A stretch of 64,000 bases of DNA, from NCBI RefSeq assembly GCF_002099425.1, contig NW_018343992.1, positions 1,238,001-1,302,000 on the forward strand, given 5' to 3'. The notes under the pieces are model-generated. The model was given only the letters and a program-made list of their open reading frames with translations, was not told the DNA's origin and did no database searches. Position numbers and translations under genes: made by a program. The stretch comes from Phascolarctos cinereus (lineage: Eukaryota; Chordata; Mammalia; Diprotodontia; Phascolarctidae). Positions 32,600 through 42,639 of this stretch are shown here, in pieces (position 1 is the stretch's first letter; every line of letters starts with the position of its first letter).

Positions 32600-32945
32600 T
32601 GATCATAACATTTAAAGTTCAAAAAGGATCTGGGAGATCATAAGATTATAGATCTAGGGCCGGAAAAACCCTTAGAGGTAATCCAGTACAACTCATTCAT
32701 TTTGTAGATAAGGAAACTGAGGCCCATAGAGGTTAAGTCAATTCAACAAGCATCTATTATGGGCCAAGAACTGAGGATACAAAGAAAGGGAAACACACAC
32801 ACACACCCTCTGATTTCAAGGTCAGTCTATAAGTGACTTACCAATGTGGTACAGAGTGCAGAATCGTGGAGGTCACATAGACTGTCATGTGGAGAGTTGG
32901 AATTTGAAATGAAGTCCTCTGACTTATCCAACTCCCTAATCTTTT
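32600..32945 (-). mobile_element. MIR3-like SINE, antisense, with an L2 tail in the middle
   Basis: Left part 'aagattatagatctagggcc' to 'gaggcccatagaggttaagt', right part 'ggtcagtctataagtgactt' to 'cttatccaactccctaatct'. Between them lies an inverted L2 3' terminus (32742-32812: 'caacaagcatctattatggg', then a short CA run). Confidence 0.5.
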
Positions 32946-32974
32946 GGATGAGAGAAAAAGAAGAAAGATGACCT

Positions 32975-33475
32975 GTCATTCATTCAACAAGCATTAATGC
33001 TTAGATACAAGGACCTACTATGTGCCAGGCACTGCCCCAGGTGCCAGGGATTCAAATACAAAAACAAAAACAGAAGCCAACACTCTATACTGGGTAGGGA
33101 GGAAGGAGCAGCGTGGAGGAGGAAGGCAATGTGTATGCAGATTATATACAAATGTACAAAGTAGGAGAGGGTTGCTGTCTGAAAACGAGGTGATCTAGAA
33201 GGCTTCTTGTGGAAGAAGACACTTGAACTGAGCTCTGGAGGAAGCTAGGCAGAGAAGAGAAGGCAGAATGTTCTCCTCATGGGGAGAATATTCTTTGCAA
33301 AGCCATGGAGATGGTGATGGAATGTCCTTTATGAGGAATAATAGTGGTCAGGTTGGCTGGAACTCAAGGACTCTAAGGTGAGAAATATGCAATAAACCTG
33401 GAAAGTTAAGCTGAATCCAGATGGTAGAAGATGTCAAATGCTAGAGGAATTTACATTTTATCTTAGGAGCAATAC
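32975..33475 (-). mobile_element. L2 LINE 3' region, antisense
   Basis: 'actatgtgccaggcactgcc' then 'cttgaactgagctctggagg', 'gagaatattctttgcaaagc' and 'gtcaaatgctagaggaattt'. More diverged than the other antisense L2 copies, so probably an older subfamily. Confidence 0.6.
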
Positions 33476-33477
33476 AA

Positions 33478-33685
33478 CTTAAGTTCCTAATCTAGGATCT
33501 GTGAATGTATTTAAAAATTTTTTTTAAAAACATTTTAATGATTATATTTTGATATATTTAATTTCTTTTGTAATCCTATGCATTTTATTGTATGTCTTTA
33601 CAAATGTAATTCAGAGAAGGGGTGCATAGGCCTCACCAGACTGCCAAAGGGGTCTATGATATAAAAAGATCTAGAGCCCCTCATC
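33478..33685 (-). mobile_element. DNA-transposon-like repeat (same family as 48222-48560)
   Basis: 'ttcctaatctaggatctgtg', 'tgtaatcctatgcattttat' type blocks, 'gcctcaccagactgccaaag', 'gggtctatgatat'. The inverse at 48.2 kb has 'tgtgtcatgggccccttggg', 'cggtctagtgaaacctatgg'. Short, non-coding and with inverted ends, so probably a MITE. Family name not known to me. Confidence 0.5.
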
Positions 33686-33853
33686 TAAGGTCAAAAGTTA
33701 GCATCTAGGCTGGGATGGGAACCCCAGATGTTCTGACTCAAAATTCAGTGATCATGCTGCCACAGGGCTTTAAAGCATTTAGGGGTTAGAAATTTTGTCC
33801 TCTCTCATTTGTTTTTCAAATATTTCCTTGCATTGAAAAGTAAAAATGCAGGA

Positions 33854-33969
33854 TACACACACACAGACACACACACACACACACACACACGTGTGTGTGT
33901 GTATGTACATATTACATACATACATATATATATGTATGTATGTAATATGTACTATATATATATATATAT
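33854..33969 (+). repeat. Compound (CA)n/(GT)n/(TA)n microsatellite with a 48 bp perfect palindrome
   Basis: CA repeats (33854-33890) switch to GT repeats (33891-33902). Then 33905-33952 is a perfect palindrome with 24-base arms (gtacatattacatacatac... and its reverse complement), followed by TA repeats to 33969. No gene signal. Confidence 0.95.
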
Positions 33970-34685
33970 TTCTTTTTTAGTTTGCTTTTATAAGTAGCAA
34001 TACCTTAACCCTCATAACATAGGAGTGCTGCCTACTTATCTAGGCTATATTGAGACTACAGATGTTTACTATTTAGCTACACTTCTTGTCATTGTGCAGA
34101 ACCTGCCCCTAATTACTGGTCACACACCATAGAGCAACTTCCATTTTAATATTTATTACAGCTGCTTGTTGAAGAATAGAGAATGACTGTGCTTGAAGCG
34201 TGAGAATGTGTTACCTAGGAACCACAGAAGTACTCTGATATTGTAGAATTGTTCCACTCATACAGGAAATCTAGGTTGATTTTTATAGCTAATGCCTTTG
34301 ACAAGTGCCTTTCAGTGGTAGTATTTGAGGGGAAATAGTCTTACAATCAGCTTGGACTCCATCTCTTTTAACAAAGCATGACAGACAAAACCAGATCAGA
34401 TATTTATCTTGCCCTCAAGCTTAGAGCATTAAATAATCAGAAAGTTATTTAATGCTCATAGCATTAAATAATAAGAAAAATAGGGTTTTTAATGAATAAA
34501 TGAAAACAGTATGTTGAATGGATGTGGCTTTGAGTTTTGTTTGCTTCAGTTAAATCTAAGTTGTTTTTCTGGTGTACAATCCTTACTAAATGTTAAAATC
34601 AGGACTCATTCCCTCAAAATAAAGAGTTTCATGGCTTACTCAAATGTTTAATATCCCCAAATATCAACATCTCTGCCTGGAAATT
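33970..34685. other. Mostly unassigned; contains a local hairpin
   Basis: Positions 34424-34436 and 34445-34457 form a 13-base perfect inverted repeat (GAGCATTAAATAA) with an 8-base loop. A further direct copy of AGCATTAAATAAT follows at 34460-34472. The rest shows no repeat or gene. Confidence 0.5.
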
Positions 34686-34689
34686 CCCT

Positions 34690-34985
34690 CACTTCCTAGC
34701 CAATTCTGCAGCATGCTTCCTGCCTGCTGGCAACATCTTCATTTTCCTTCCAACTCCCACAGGAACCTTGGACTTCACCCCAGGTTGGGATCTGATAGGT
34801 GAACCAAACTCTCACCTCCCCTAAACCAGCCACCATACTGCCCTCTCCCAACCCTTCCAGCTTTCCTTTATGTGTTGCTTTCTCCCGCTGGGATAGAAAC
34901 TTCTCGAGGGCAGGTATTTGTATCCTCAGTGATTAGCACGGTACCCAACACATAGTAAATACTTAATAAAAGCTTTATCAAATAT
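34690..34985 (+). mobile_element. L2 3' end
   Basis: 'tctcgagggcaggtatttgt', 'tagcacggtacccaacacat', 'agtaaatacttaataaaagc' is the L2 3' terminus. The upstream portion (34690-34860) is pyrimidine-rich and plausibly L2. Confidence 0.55.
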
Positions 34986-35104
34986 TCAGGTTAACATGTA
35001 ATTGTTCCCTCTTGGAAGACTAGGCAACCTTATATCTGGGATACTCTAGGCTCAGTTCTCCCATGTGATTTCATAAGTTGTGGGCAACTATTGTCATGAG
35101 TGTT

Positions 35105-35285
35105 AACAGCTACAAACCCCCTTTACCATGAATATACATCTGCAGATTTTCTGCAATTTATGGTCTTAGAGAATTGCTTGGGGGCATTGAGAGGTGAAGT
35201 GCTTTACCCAGGGTTACATTGTATGTATCTAAGGCAAAACCTGACCTCTTAAACTCTGGAACAAAATGCTGCAAGCCTCTGAGGA
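35105..35285 (-). mobile_element. CORE-SINE (MIR-related subfamily), antisense
   Basis: 'gcaatttatggtcttagaga', 'gcattgagaggtgaagtgct', 'ttacccagggttacattgta'. Matches 49225-49360 and 62925-63100 in order, defining a MIR-related SINE variant with an 'aatttatggt.ttagaga' block. Confidence 0.55.
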
Positions 35286-35820
35286 AGCGGGGTGAGTAAG
35301 ATTACCTTTTATCCTCTGACAACCAAGTGAAAAATGAACATAGAATTTCTTTCAATTTGTCTACCTGTTAGTATTTGTAAGAGCATCACCTACCTAGAGC
35401 AGACTGGAGTAGGGAGGCAAAATACAGGCAGCAAATAAGCAGTTATATACCCTTAGACAAATGACTCTAAGAAAACTCCCCCCACTTGTTTACCTCAATC
35501 TCTTTATCCTCATTGGTTGAGGTAAGAGACCTTACATTCTACCCAGAAAATAAGAGATACATTTTACCCAAAACAAGCCTGGGACCTAGAAGATGGTCTT
35601 ATGTGGCAAAGATAAGGCTGGGGTGGTGTTTACAAAACAAGGGAGGGGGTGGGCAACAGATGTATGACTCAATCACATGATTTACAGGAAACGGAAACTT
35701 AGGCCCAGCTAATGCTAAAGCCTTAACTAAATTTTTTGGGCATAGCTTCCATTTCACATGAGAAACTTTCACTTGTACCACACAATATGAACAAAATTAA
35801 GAAAGGGCACAGAGATGAAT
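35286..35820. other. No recognised feature
   Basis: Unassigned; possibly an unrecognised repeat because 35500-35790 has uneven purine-rich blocks, but no second copy is visible in the window. Confidence 0.3.
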
Positions 35821-35824
35821 GGCT

Positions 35825-36424
35825 TGAAGGACTGATTAAGGAATGACATATAAACTGGTTTTGCTATATTGTAAGATTTATGTGAGAAAGTAGAAAGAGG
35901 TAAATGTGGAAAAGCAGGTGAAAGCTGATTAGGAAAGGCCTTGAATTATAGACTTAGGAATCTGGACTTTTTTTTCCAGAGGCCATGTGAAGTCATCGAA
36001 GACTTTTTAGTAGTATATTTTAAGAGGATTAATTCAGTGATTTTGGATAGGGGCAAGGAGAGACTAGGAGAAAGAAGAATAATTAGGAGGCTATTACCAT
36101 AGTTTAGAATAGAGGCAATAAGGGCTGGAACCGAGATGGTGGAAAAGAAAAAAAGGCCTATGGGATAAGCTGAGAAAGGATAATGATTAAGGTCTTTTAA
36201 GTGGAGATGGGAAGAAATATTAGTTAAAGATGACTCCAGGTTTTCTGGGGTGATTGTTAATGCCAATGGGGGGGGGAAGGGAAAGTGTAGGAAGTCAAGA
36301 AGATCCATTTTGGGAGGGAAGGTGATGAGTTAGGGTTAGGGACTTTATTTTTGAAATGCCAGCCAGAGATATGGGTAGAAATGTCCAAGTAGAAGTTAAA
36401 AATGTAGGACTAGAATATATTGCA
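35825..36424 (-). mobile_element. L2 LINE, older copy, antisense (left part)
   Basis: 'ggaaaggccttgaattatag', 'gtgaagtcatcgaagacttt', 'ggaggctattaccatagttt', 'gatgactccaggttttctgg'. These are eroded versions of the antisense L2 RT/3' landmarks. It is split by the MIR at 36425-36700. Confidence 0.55.
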
Positions 36425-36653
36425 GCTAGGTGATACAGGCGTGAAGTCAGGAAGACCTGAGTTTAAATCTAGCCTCAGACACTTACTAGCCATGACCCTA
36501 GGTAAGTCACTTAACCTCAAGATGCCTTGGTTTCCTCATCTGTAAAAATGGGAATAATAACAGCACCTAATTCTAAGAGTTGTTATGAGGCTCAAATGAG
36601 ATATTTGAAAAGCACTTAGCACAGTATTTGGCATATAGTGAGTGCTATAGAAA

Positions 36654-36700
<47 letters not shown>
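36425..36700 (+). mobile_element. MIR SINE with (ATT)n tail
   Basis: 'gcagctaggtgatacaggcg', 'gacctgagtttaaatctagc', 'tttcctcatctgtaaaaatg', 'ttgttatgaggctcaaatga', 'tagtgagtgctatagaaatg', then ATT repeated about 15 times (36655-36700). Inserted in an older L2. Confidence 0.8.
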
Positions 36701-36701
<1 letters not shown>

Positions 36702-36704
36702 TGA

Positions 36705-36950
36705 TAGAAAGGTCAGAGCTAGAGAAACCGATTCAAGATTATCTGCCTGTTGATAATAGCTGAAGTCATGAGAACAGATGAAATTACCAAGAGAGGGAGT
36801 GCAGAAAAAGAGGAAGAAGAAGAATATAAACTTGGGAAGGCCCACGGTTAGCAGATAGAAAAAGGAAAAGGGACTTAGGAAGGGGGCAGACGAGGCACGG
36901 AAAGGTAAATCACTAGAGTTCAGCATCTCAGAAGTCAAAAGAGAAGAGAG
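36705..36950 (-). mobile_element. L2 LINE, older copy, antisense (right part)
   Basis: Probably continues 35825-36424. Only weak landmarks remain, such as the region equivalent to the L2 'gggagctgatgagatcacca' block near 36775-36800 (here 'agatgaaattaccaagagag'). Confidence 0.4.
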
Positions 36951-37104
36951 CAGTAAGAGGCAGAAACAATTTCAAATTTAACAGAAAGGTGAAGGAAGAT
37001 TAAAAAACAAGAAAAACAATTTTCTTTTCCAAGTAGTAGATGAATGGACACCTTCTGAAGTAGTTGGGTATAGAGACCAAATTTAAGAGGAATAAAAGAA
37101 CAAA

Positions 37105-37240
37105 TGAATGAAAAAGCATTTAAATGCTTTCTTTATGCCAAGGATTATGTTATACACTGGGAATATAAATTTTTAAAAAAGCCAATGTTGTCTCAGTCCT
37201 CCAGTAGTTTATATTTTAATAGGGGCAGCCACACACGTAA
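37105..37240 (-). mobile_element. L2 3' fragment, antisense
   Basis: 'agcatttaaatgctttcttt', 'atgccaaggattatgttata', 'cagtagtttatattttaata' is the inverted L2 3' end, diverged. Confidence 0.45.
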
Positions 37241-38340
37241 AGGATTTCTGGCCAGCAAGGGGTTACTGCGGAGTAAATTGACACCTCATCCAGGAACAGT
37301 TACTGAATTGACTAGACCATGGTTTATAAATCCAGAACTCAAAAGAAGGGAGATGGGAAAGGGTTCTTTAGAGGAGAGAGTGATGACTAGTGAAACATGA
37401 TGAGAGAGGGGAACATGTCTAGTTATTTCCTAAAACAGTATAATGAGAGATAACAGTCACCAATCAAAGAAGTGGGACCTCAGGGTCCCAGTTCAGGGGT
37501 GTGATAGAGCCAGCTCATACCTTTGGGGGGGGGGTCTATTTTTCAGTTTTCAGTGTGAGCGTTTCCCCTTAGAAATTAGCCACTAATCAGAGCTTGATTT
37601 ACAATTTTATTGATTGCTAGAGTAGACTTAAGGTGTGTTTAACATACCTCTTTTTTAAACATAAAAGTGTGTTTAACAGACCTTTTTTTTTCTTTTTTGG
37701 AGTGCCAGTTGTTAAACATTTACTAGTGTACCTCTAGCTAAGTTCCTCCCAGGTATGTTCTTGGAAATGGTTGGGGCACAGCATGTAATGGAGGTAGCTG
37801 GAGAGGAAAGATAGTGAGAAAGTAGAGGCAGTGGGCATAAAACAATTATTCAAAGAAATATACTATGCAAGAAATTTTTAAAAATTAAAGGTTATTAAAT
37901 GATTCAATAAGGTGAAATGAAGGATTTTTTTTTCAAAATACAGAAAACCTATGCATATTTGTAGGAAAAGGGAAAGAAACAGGGGGTTGAAGATGCCTGA
38001 GAAAAGAGAGATGATTAGAAGTCTCAGATCCCCTGAAGGAGAGGAAAATACAAACATACAAATAAAAGATCTAAGCTCAGAGATAAGGTAAGACTTCTTT
38101 TCCTCTAAAAGAAAGAGAAGGAAGAGGTAGAAGAAATAGAAATGTGTTAAGATGGGGGGTTGAAAAGGGAAAGCAAAGGAGTTCAGACTGGATGGCCTTG
38201 ATTTTCCCAGTGAAGTGGATGTGTTCTACTTAAAAAAGAAAGGTCCTGAATATGAGAGTGAAAGCAAGAAAAAGCATATAGGTAGAAAAGATTGGAAATA
38301 ACTAAGCTTCTGCTCTAAACCAGGGCTATAGACAATTTTG
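37241..38340. other. No firmly recognised feature
   Basis: About 1.1 kb. Purine-rich stretches (37780-38280) might be eroded antisense L2, but I cannot align them by eye. A G run lies at 37525-37535. No gene or RNA gene seen. Confidence 0.35.
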
Positions 38341-38344
38341 CTTA

Positions 38345-38470
38345 GGGCTATGACTTTGGAAGGATATTGACAAACTGACACATGTATAGAAGATGTCCAA
38401 GAGGCTAAGAAGACTAGTTACAATGGAATACAAGGAGCAGTGGAAGGAACTAGGAATATTTAGTCTGAAG
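38345..38470 (+). mobile_element. L3/CR1 fragment
   Basis: 'ggatattgacaaactgacac', 'gaagatgtccaagaggctaa', 'ggaactaggaatatttagtc' follow the L3/CR1 3' consensus. It ends where an antisense L2 starts. Confidence 0.65.
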
Positions 38471-38471
38471 A

Positions 38472-39085
38472 ATAAGTCAGCAAGCATTTATTAAGCACTC
38501 ATTGTTTGCCAGGAACTGTGCTAAGGACTGGGAACCCAGAGAAAGACAAAAATACAGTCCCTGCTCTCAAAGCATTATTATTCTAATGGGAAGACACCAT
38601 GCAAATAATTGCATAGAAGGCTATTCTACAATGCCAACAGATGTTTAAAAAAATTGTACTAATGACAGTGTTAAATTTAATCTGTATTAGCAATATTTCT
38701 TCATCACTTTTTAAAGATTAGGCAATCAATTAATTGAAGTAAAAAAAGACTATGAGAGAAGCTGAGAAAGGAGTCCTGATTTGTAAGCTGCCAATTTCTG
38801 AGGTATAAATGCTCGCACTGAAAATGTAACACTAAGCTTTCCTGAGCACACCTCTACACGTATAGTACAAATGGAAGGTAATTTCAGAGGAAGCACTGGA
38901 TGGGGTTGGGTGGGATCAGTCAGTAGGAAAGACCGCCTGCATTAGGTAGGATTTGGGCTAAGTCTTGAAGGAAGCCAGGAAAGCCAGAAGGTGAGGAGGT
39001 AAGGGGGAAGAGCATTCCAGGTACAGGGAAAGGCAATGAGTCAGGGGATGGAGTGTTATATGTAAGCAACAGCATGAAGCCCAGG
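38472..39085 (-). mobile_element. L2 LINE 3' region, antisense
   Basis: 'agcatttattaagcactcat', 'aggaactgtgctaaggactg' at the start and 'gtcttgaaggaagccaggaa', 'agagcattccaggtacaggg' at the end. The middle (38640-38820) is replaced or too diverged to align. Confidence 0.65.
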
Positions 39086-39094
39086 GTTGCTGGA

Positions 39095-40372
39095 TTATTG
39101 CTCTTCATCCTTCACTTTTGAAGAGGACCAATGACTTCACAGGTGATGTCTTGACTTGAAGTGAGGCAGAGTTGCACAAAGTTGTCAGCCCCACTCTCTT
39201 TTCCAGTCATTGAAGTCCACTGGCAAGAAAAAAGTCAAGATGATTGGCAATGGCTCAGGATATAGTGGATGACCTTAGCACCTTTCATGACCAAGCTCTA
39301 AGTACTCCACAATGCCTGCTTCAGCCACCTTCATGGCCATTAGAACAAATTATTCTCATCTGCCCATTCCACCAGAGGGAAGTCTCCACATGCTTGGGGT
39401 AGGCACCCACCTAACTCACTGACAGGTTTGAGGGCTGTTGGTTGCCCTCTGTTAAAATTGATTATTTGAAATAAAAAGGAAACTGAGGACAGAGTTACCG
39501 AGCCATCTATGATTCAATCTGCAAAGCTAGCATTTGCATATCAAACCAGGTCACCTGACTCTTCAGAGAGCAGATACGAGGAATAATTTACAGGGATGAT
39601 TTTTATAATGATAAAGAGAAATTGGAAAAATAGTAGAAATTTGTTTTGAACATAATTTAATTGGACAAAGCAGGTCTCTTCTCCCAGACTTTCTTAATAG
39701 TATGCCAGATATCCTTTCCTCCAGGTGGCACCTTTTGTAACCAGAAAGTATACTGGGAAAGAGGAACTTTTGGCAGGTGGTTAGAAGTCACTCCCCCCAC
39801 CCCATCTTCCTTAGCAGACTCCATTACATAACTTAAAAGCTAGCTAAAGAAAAAGAAAAGGAGCCTTAACTTAACCTCTGGCTGACCTTTCTCCACTGCC
39901 AGAAAGGGGCTCCTGGTCAACCAGCTTTCTGCTTAGGCTTTGGTCAACCCCCCTTTCTGAAAAACCTTACAGTCTTATGATTATTTTATTCTTCTAAATT
40001 ATCTGCTACTAAATGATACAGTCTTCTCTACCTATTCACTAAATCCATAGGTAACCTAGACTATTTATTTTAGACTGGCTTAGTTAGCTCTTAGGGCTAG
40101 CTCTTCCTAAAGAAGGGAGCCTAATTCTATAATCAAACTAAAAATAAATGAAAGTAATTAATAAAAGCTGATTTCCTTTTCACCTCAACATGGTTTAGCC
40201 CATCTGCCAGGGTGGTTCACCAGGGTGTGACTGCTGCACATGCTCCAGCTTCTTGGAGCCACAGGTGAGAGTTGGGTGACAGGTGAACACCAAAGGTGGA
40301 TGAGCAGCCTTGAAAATGGCTCAGCAAGCCCTCACACCAGAGGTGCTAGTCTCCCTGAACATCTGGATCATG
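39095..40372 (-). mobile_element. RTE-tailed interspersed repeat, long form, copy 5, split by a solo LTR
   Basis: Left part 39095-39449: 'gaagaggaccaatgacttca', 'gatgtcttgacttgaagtga', 'tgcacaaagttgtcagcccc', 'ctgcccattccaccagaggg'. Right part 40183-40372: 'gtttagcccatctgccaggg', 'gccacaggtgagagttgggt', 'aggtggatgagcagcc'. The two parts are collinear with 18970-19437 inverted once the intervening LTR is removed. Confidence 0.7.
39450..40182 (+). mobile_element. Solo LTR of an endogenous retrovirus (fossil)
   Basis: A 733 bp block begins TGTTAAAATTG and ends CCTTTTCA. CCTC is duplicated on both sides (39446-39449 and 40183-40186), so removing one copy plus the block restores 'gttgccctcaacatggttta' in the host repeat. 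TG...CA ends, a 4 bp duplication and AATAAA-type signals near the 3' end (40140-40166) fit a solo LTR. The duplication length favours a gammaretrovirus-like (class I) source. No internal region remains. It is younger than its host repeat. Confidence 0.65.
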
Positions 40373-40377
40373 AAGAA

Positions 40378-41135
40378 CCTTGAAGGGGAATAAATTGTAA
40401 AAGGACAGGAAAAATAAGAAGGGGTCAGGTTGTGTATCACTTTAAAAGCCAAATAAGGCATTTTATATTTGATCCTGAAAGTATAGGGAACCACTGGAGA
40501 TGACTGAATATGGAGGTCACATGGTCAGATCTGTACTTTAGGAAAACATATTTGATAGTTGAATGGAAGGTGCATTGAAATGAGAAGCTTGGGGCAGGAA
40601 GATCTACCAGCAAGACTATTACAAAGGGTGGCAGCAGTCTCAGAGGAGAGGAGACATATAAGAACTGTCATGAAGGATATTGGACATGAGGAGTTAGCAT
40701 GAATGGAGAGTTGAGGATAATACCTAGGTTGTGGGCCTACATGACTAAAAGGATAGTAGTGACCTTGAAAAGACTGTGGAGTTTGGAAGAAGGGAGAGTC
40801 TGGGCATGGGGAACGGAGGAAGAAAATGAGCTCTGTTTTGGTCATGTTGAGTATGAAATGCCAACAGGATATGCAGTTCGAGATGCCTGTAAGGCAATGG
40901 AAGAATTGATCTCAAGACAGAGATTAGGACTGGATATTGAGAGATGGGAAACATCTACAATTGAACCCACTGAACTTATTGTTACTGATGAGACTGCTAA
41001 GTGACACAGTATAGAGAAAGAGAAGTAGGCCCAGGGGAGAAACTTGAGGGACACATCAAAGAAGAGAAGAGGTAAAAGTACCTGATACCTGTCTCCAAGT
41101 ATTTGGGTCACCATGTACGGAAGCCACAGAGAAGC
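40378..41135 (-). mobile_element. L2 LINE, RT end and 3' UTR, antisense
   Basis: 'ttgaaggggaataaattgta', 'catggtcagatctgtacttt', 'gaggataatacctaggttgt', 'gagctctgttttggtcatgt' (minus strand reads as 'MTKTEL', the L2 'MSKTEL' site). The plus-strand frame here is a shadow. Confidence 0.7.
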
Positions 41136-41334
41136 AAATTTCAAATCAATATGTAGGGGGAAAAAATAACATTTAGAGCTTTTATTCTTTCTTTCTTTCT
41201 TTCTTAGTGGAATGGTTTGCATCAGAGAGTATAGGGTTTCTCATTCTGGTGATCTTTAAGTGCAGTTTGGACAACTGTTTGCCAGAGATGTCATAGAGGC
41301 GAATCTTTTTCAGGTAAGAGTTCAGTTTTCTTTT

Positions 41335-42128
41335 CTTTTTTCTTTTTATTAATTTATTTTTAATTTATGGAATAAAACAAGCATTTCCATAACATAATAT
41401 AATAAAAAAGATAATTGCACATAAAACTAAAAGTATACTATACACAACTTGCTATTCCTATTAAATATATATAATAAAGTTATCATATAAATTTTTTCCT
41501 TTTTCCCCCCCTTCACACTAGAGATGGCTACTATTAGACACAAATTTTGTGTGTGTGTGTATATAAAATCATTCTATACATAATTTCTATTTATCAATTC
41601 TTTCTTTGGATACAGATAGCATCTTCCTTCATATGTCCTTTGTAGTTAATTTGGGTATTTATAATAGTCAAAATGATGTAACCATTCAAAGTTATTCTTA
41701 AAACAATGTTATTGTTACTATATACAATGTTCTCTTGGTTCTGCTCATTTTGCTCTTAATTATTTCATGCAAGTCTATCCATGTTTTTCTAAGATCATTG
41801 AGCTCGTCATTTCTTGTAGAACAATATTATTCCATCACAATCATACATCACAACTTGTTCAGTCACTCTGCAGTTGATGGGTATCCCTGCAATTTCTAAT
41901 TCTTTGCCACCACAAAGAGAGCTGCTATCAATATTTTATTTTTTTAAATTTATTTAATTTTTTAAAAACTTTTCGGTGAAGCAGTTGGGGTTAAGTGACT
42001 TGCCCAGGGTCACACAGCTAGTAAGTGTCAAGTGTCTGAGGCCAGATGCTATAAGTATTTAGAACATAGGAGTTATTTTCTTTTTTCCCTAATCATCTTT
42101 GGAAATAGACTAGTAGTGGTATTGCTGA
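41335..42128 (-). mobile_element. L1 LINE 3' end, antisense, split by a SINE
   Basis: Poly-T start (inverted tail), 'acaagcatttccataacata', 'acttgctattcctattaaat', 'ttcttaaaacaatgttattg', 'tgttcagtcactctgcagtt', 'gatgggtatccctgcaattt'. It resumes after the SINE with 'gactagtagtggtattgctg' (42110-42129). 5'-truncated. Confidence 0.8.
41937..42047 (-). mobile_element. WSINE1-like SINE, antisense, truncated, with target-site duplication
   Basis: 'cggtgaagcagttggggtta', 'gacttgcccagggtcacaca', 'gctagtaagtgtcaagtgtc', ending 'gaggccaga'; the head ~45 bp are missing. GCTATCAATATTT (41924-41936) and GCTATAAGTATTT (42048-42060) are the duplicated target with two mismatches, inside the L1. Confidence 0.8.
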
Positions 42129-42303
42129 ATGTCCAGTTTTCTTATACTTTACTCCCTTCTATATGCTTTAGGATTCAACAGCACATCTTCATGCGGTTCC
42201 TTCTCTCTGTCTTATACCTTTTCACTAGCACCCTTTATGCCTGGAAAGCTTTCCCTCCTGGATTCTTTCAAGACTTGGCTCAACTCCCATTTTCTGCAGT
42301 AGA

Positions 42304-42390
<87 letters not shown>

Positions 42391-42625
42391 TTCTCTTGTT
42401 CTCTCTCTCTTTCCCCACATAATGCTCTAGTGCCTTCCCTGAGAACTATAACTATACCTATAGAACTTAACTATCCTGCATGTGTATAGTTATTTACAGG
42501 TTTTCTTTCCCAATCGAATATGAGCTCCTCGAGGGCAGGGTCTGATTTTGCCTCTTTGTATCCCTAGAGCTTAGCATGGTGCCTGGGGACATAGTAAGCA
42601 CTTAATAAATGCTTGTTGATTCACT
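42129..42625 (+). mobile_element. L2 3' region containing a (CT)n expansion
   Basis: 'tatactttactcccttctat', 'tatgcctggaaagctttccc', 'caagacttggctcaactccc', then CT repeats (42306-42411), 'gaatatgagctcctcgaggg', and the terminus 'gtaagcacttaataaatgct'. Confidence 0.8.
42306..42411 (+). repeat. (CT)n microsatellite inside an L2
   Basis: About 37 pure CT units (42306-42380) then interrupted CTTT/CT units. It replaces the L2 position that normally reads as a pyrimidine-rich stretch before 'ccttccct'. Confidence 0.95.
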
Positions 42626-42639
42626 GGACTAAGTGAACT

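Noticed and set aside
35946-36308. 120-codon minus-strand frame
   Set aside because: Falls within an eroded antisense L2; it has weak L2 RT resemblance at most.
39370-39385. CTCF-like 'ccaccagagggaag'
   Set aside because: Lies inside the RTE-tailed repeat and fits the core less well than the motif at 10878.
40842-41222. 126-codon minus-strand frame
   Set aside because: Its N-terminal part is AT-rich flank; the rest lies in the antisense L2 and is not L2 coding frame throughout.
42032-42430. 132-codon frame with a leucine/serine repeat
   Set aside because: Translation of an L1 end, an L2 fragment and a (CT)n microsatellite.
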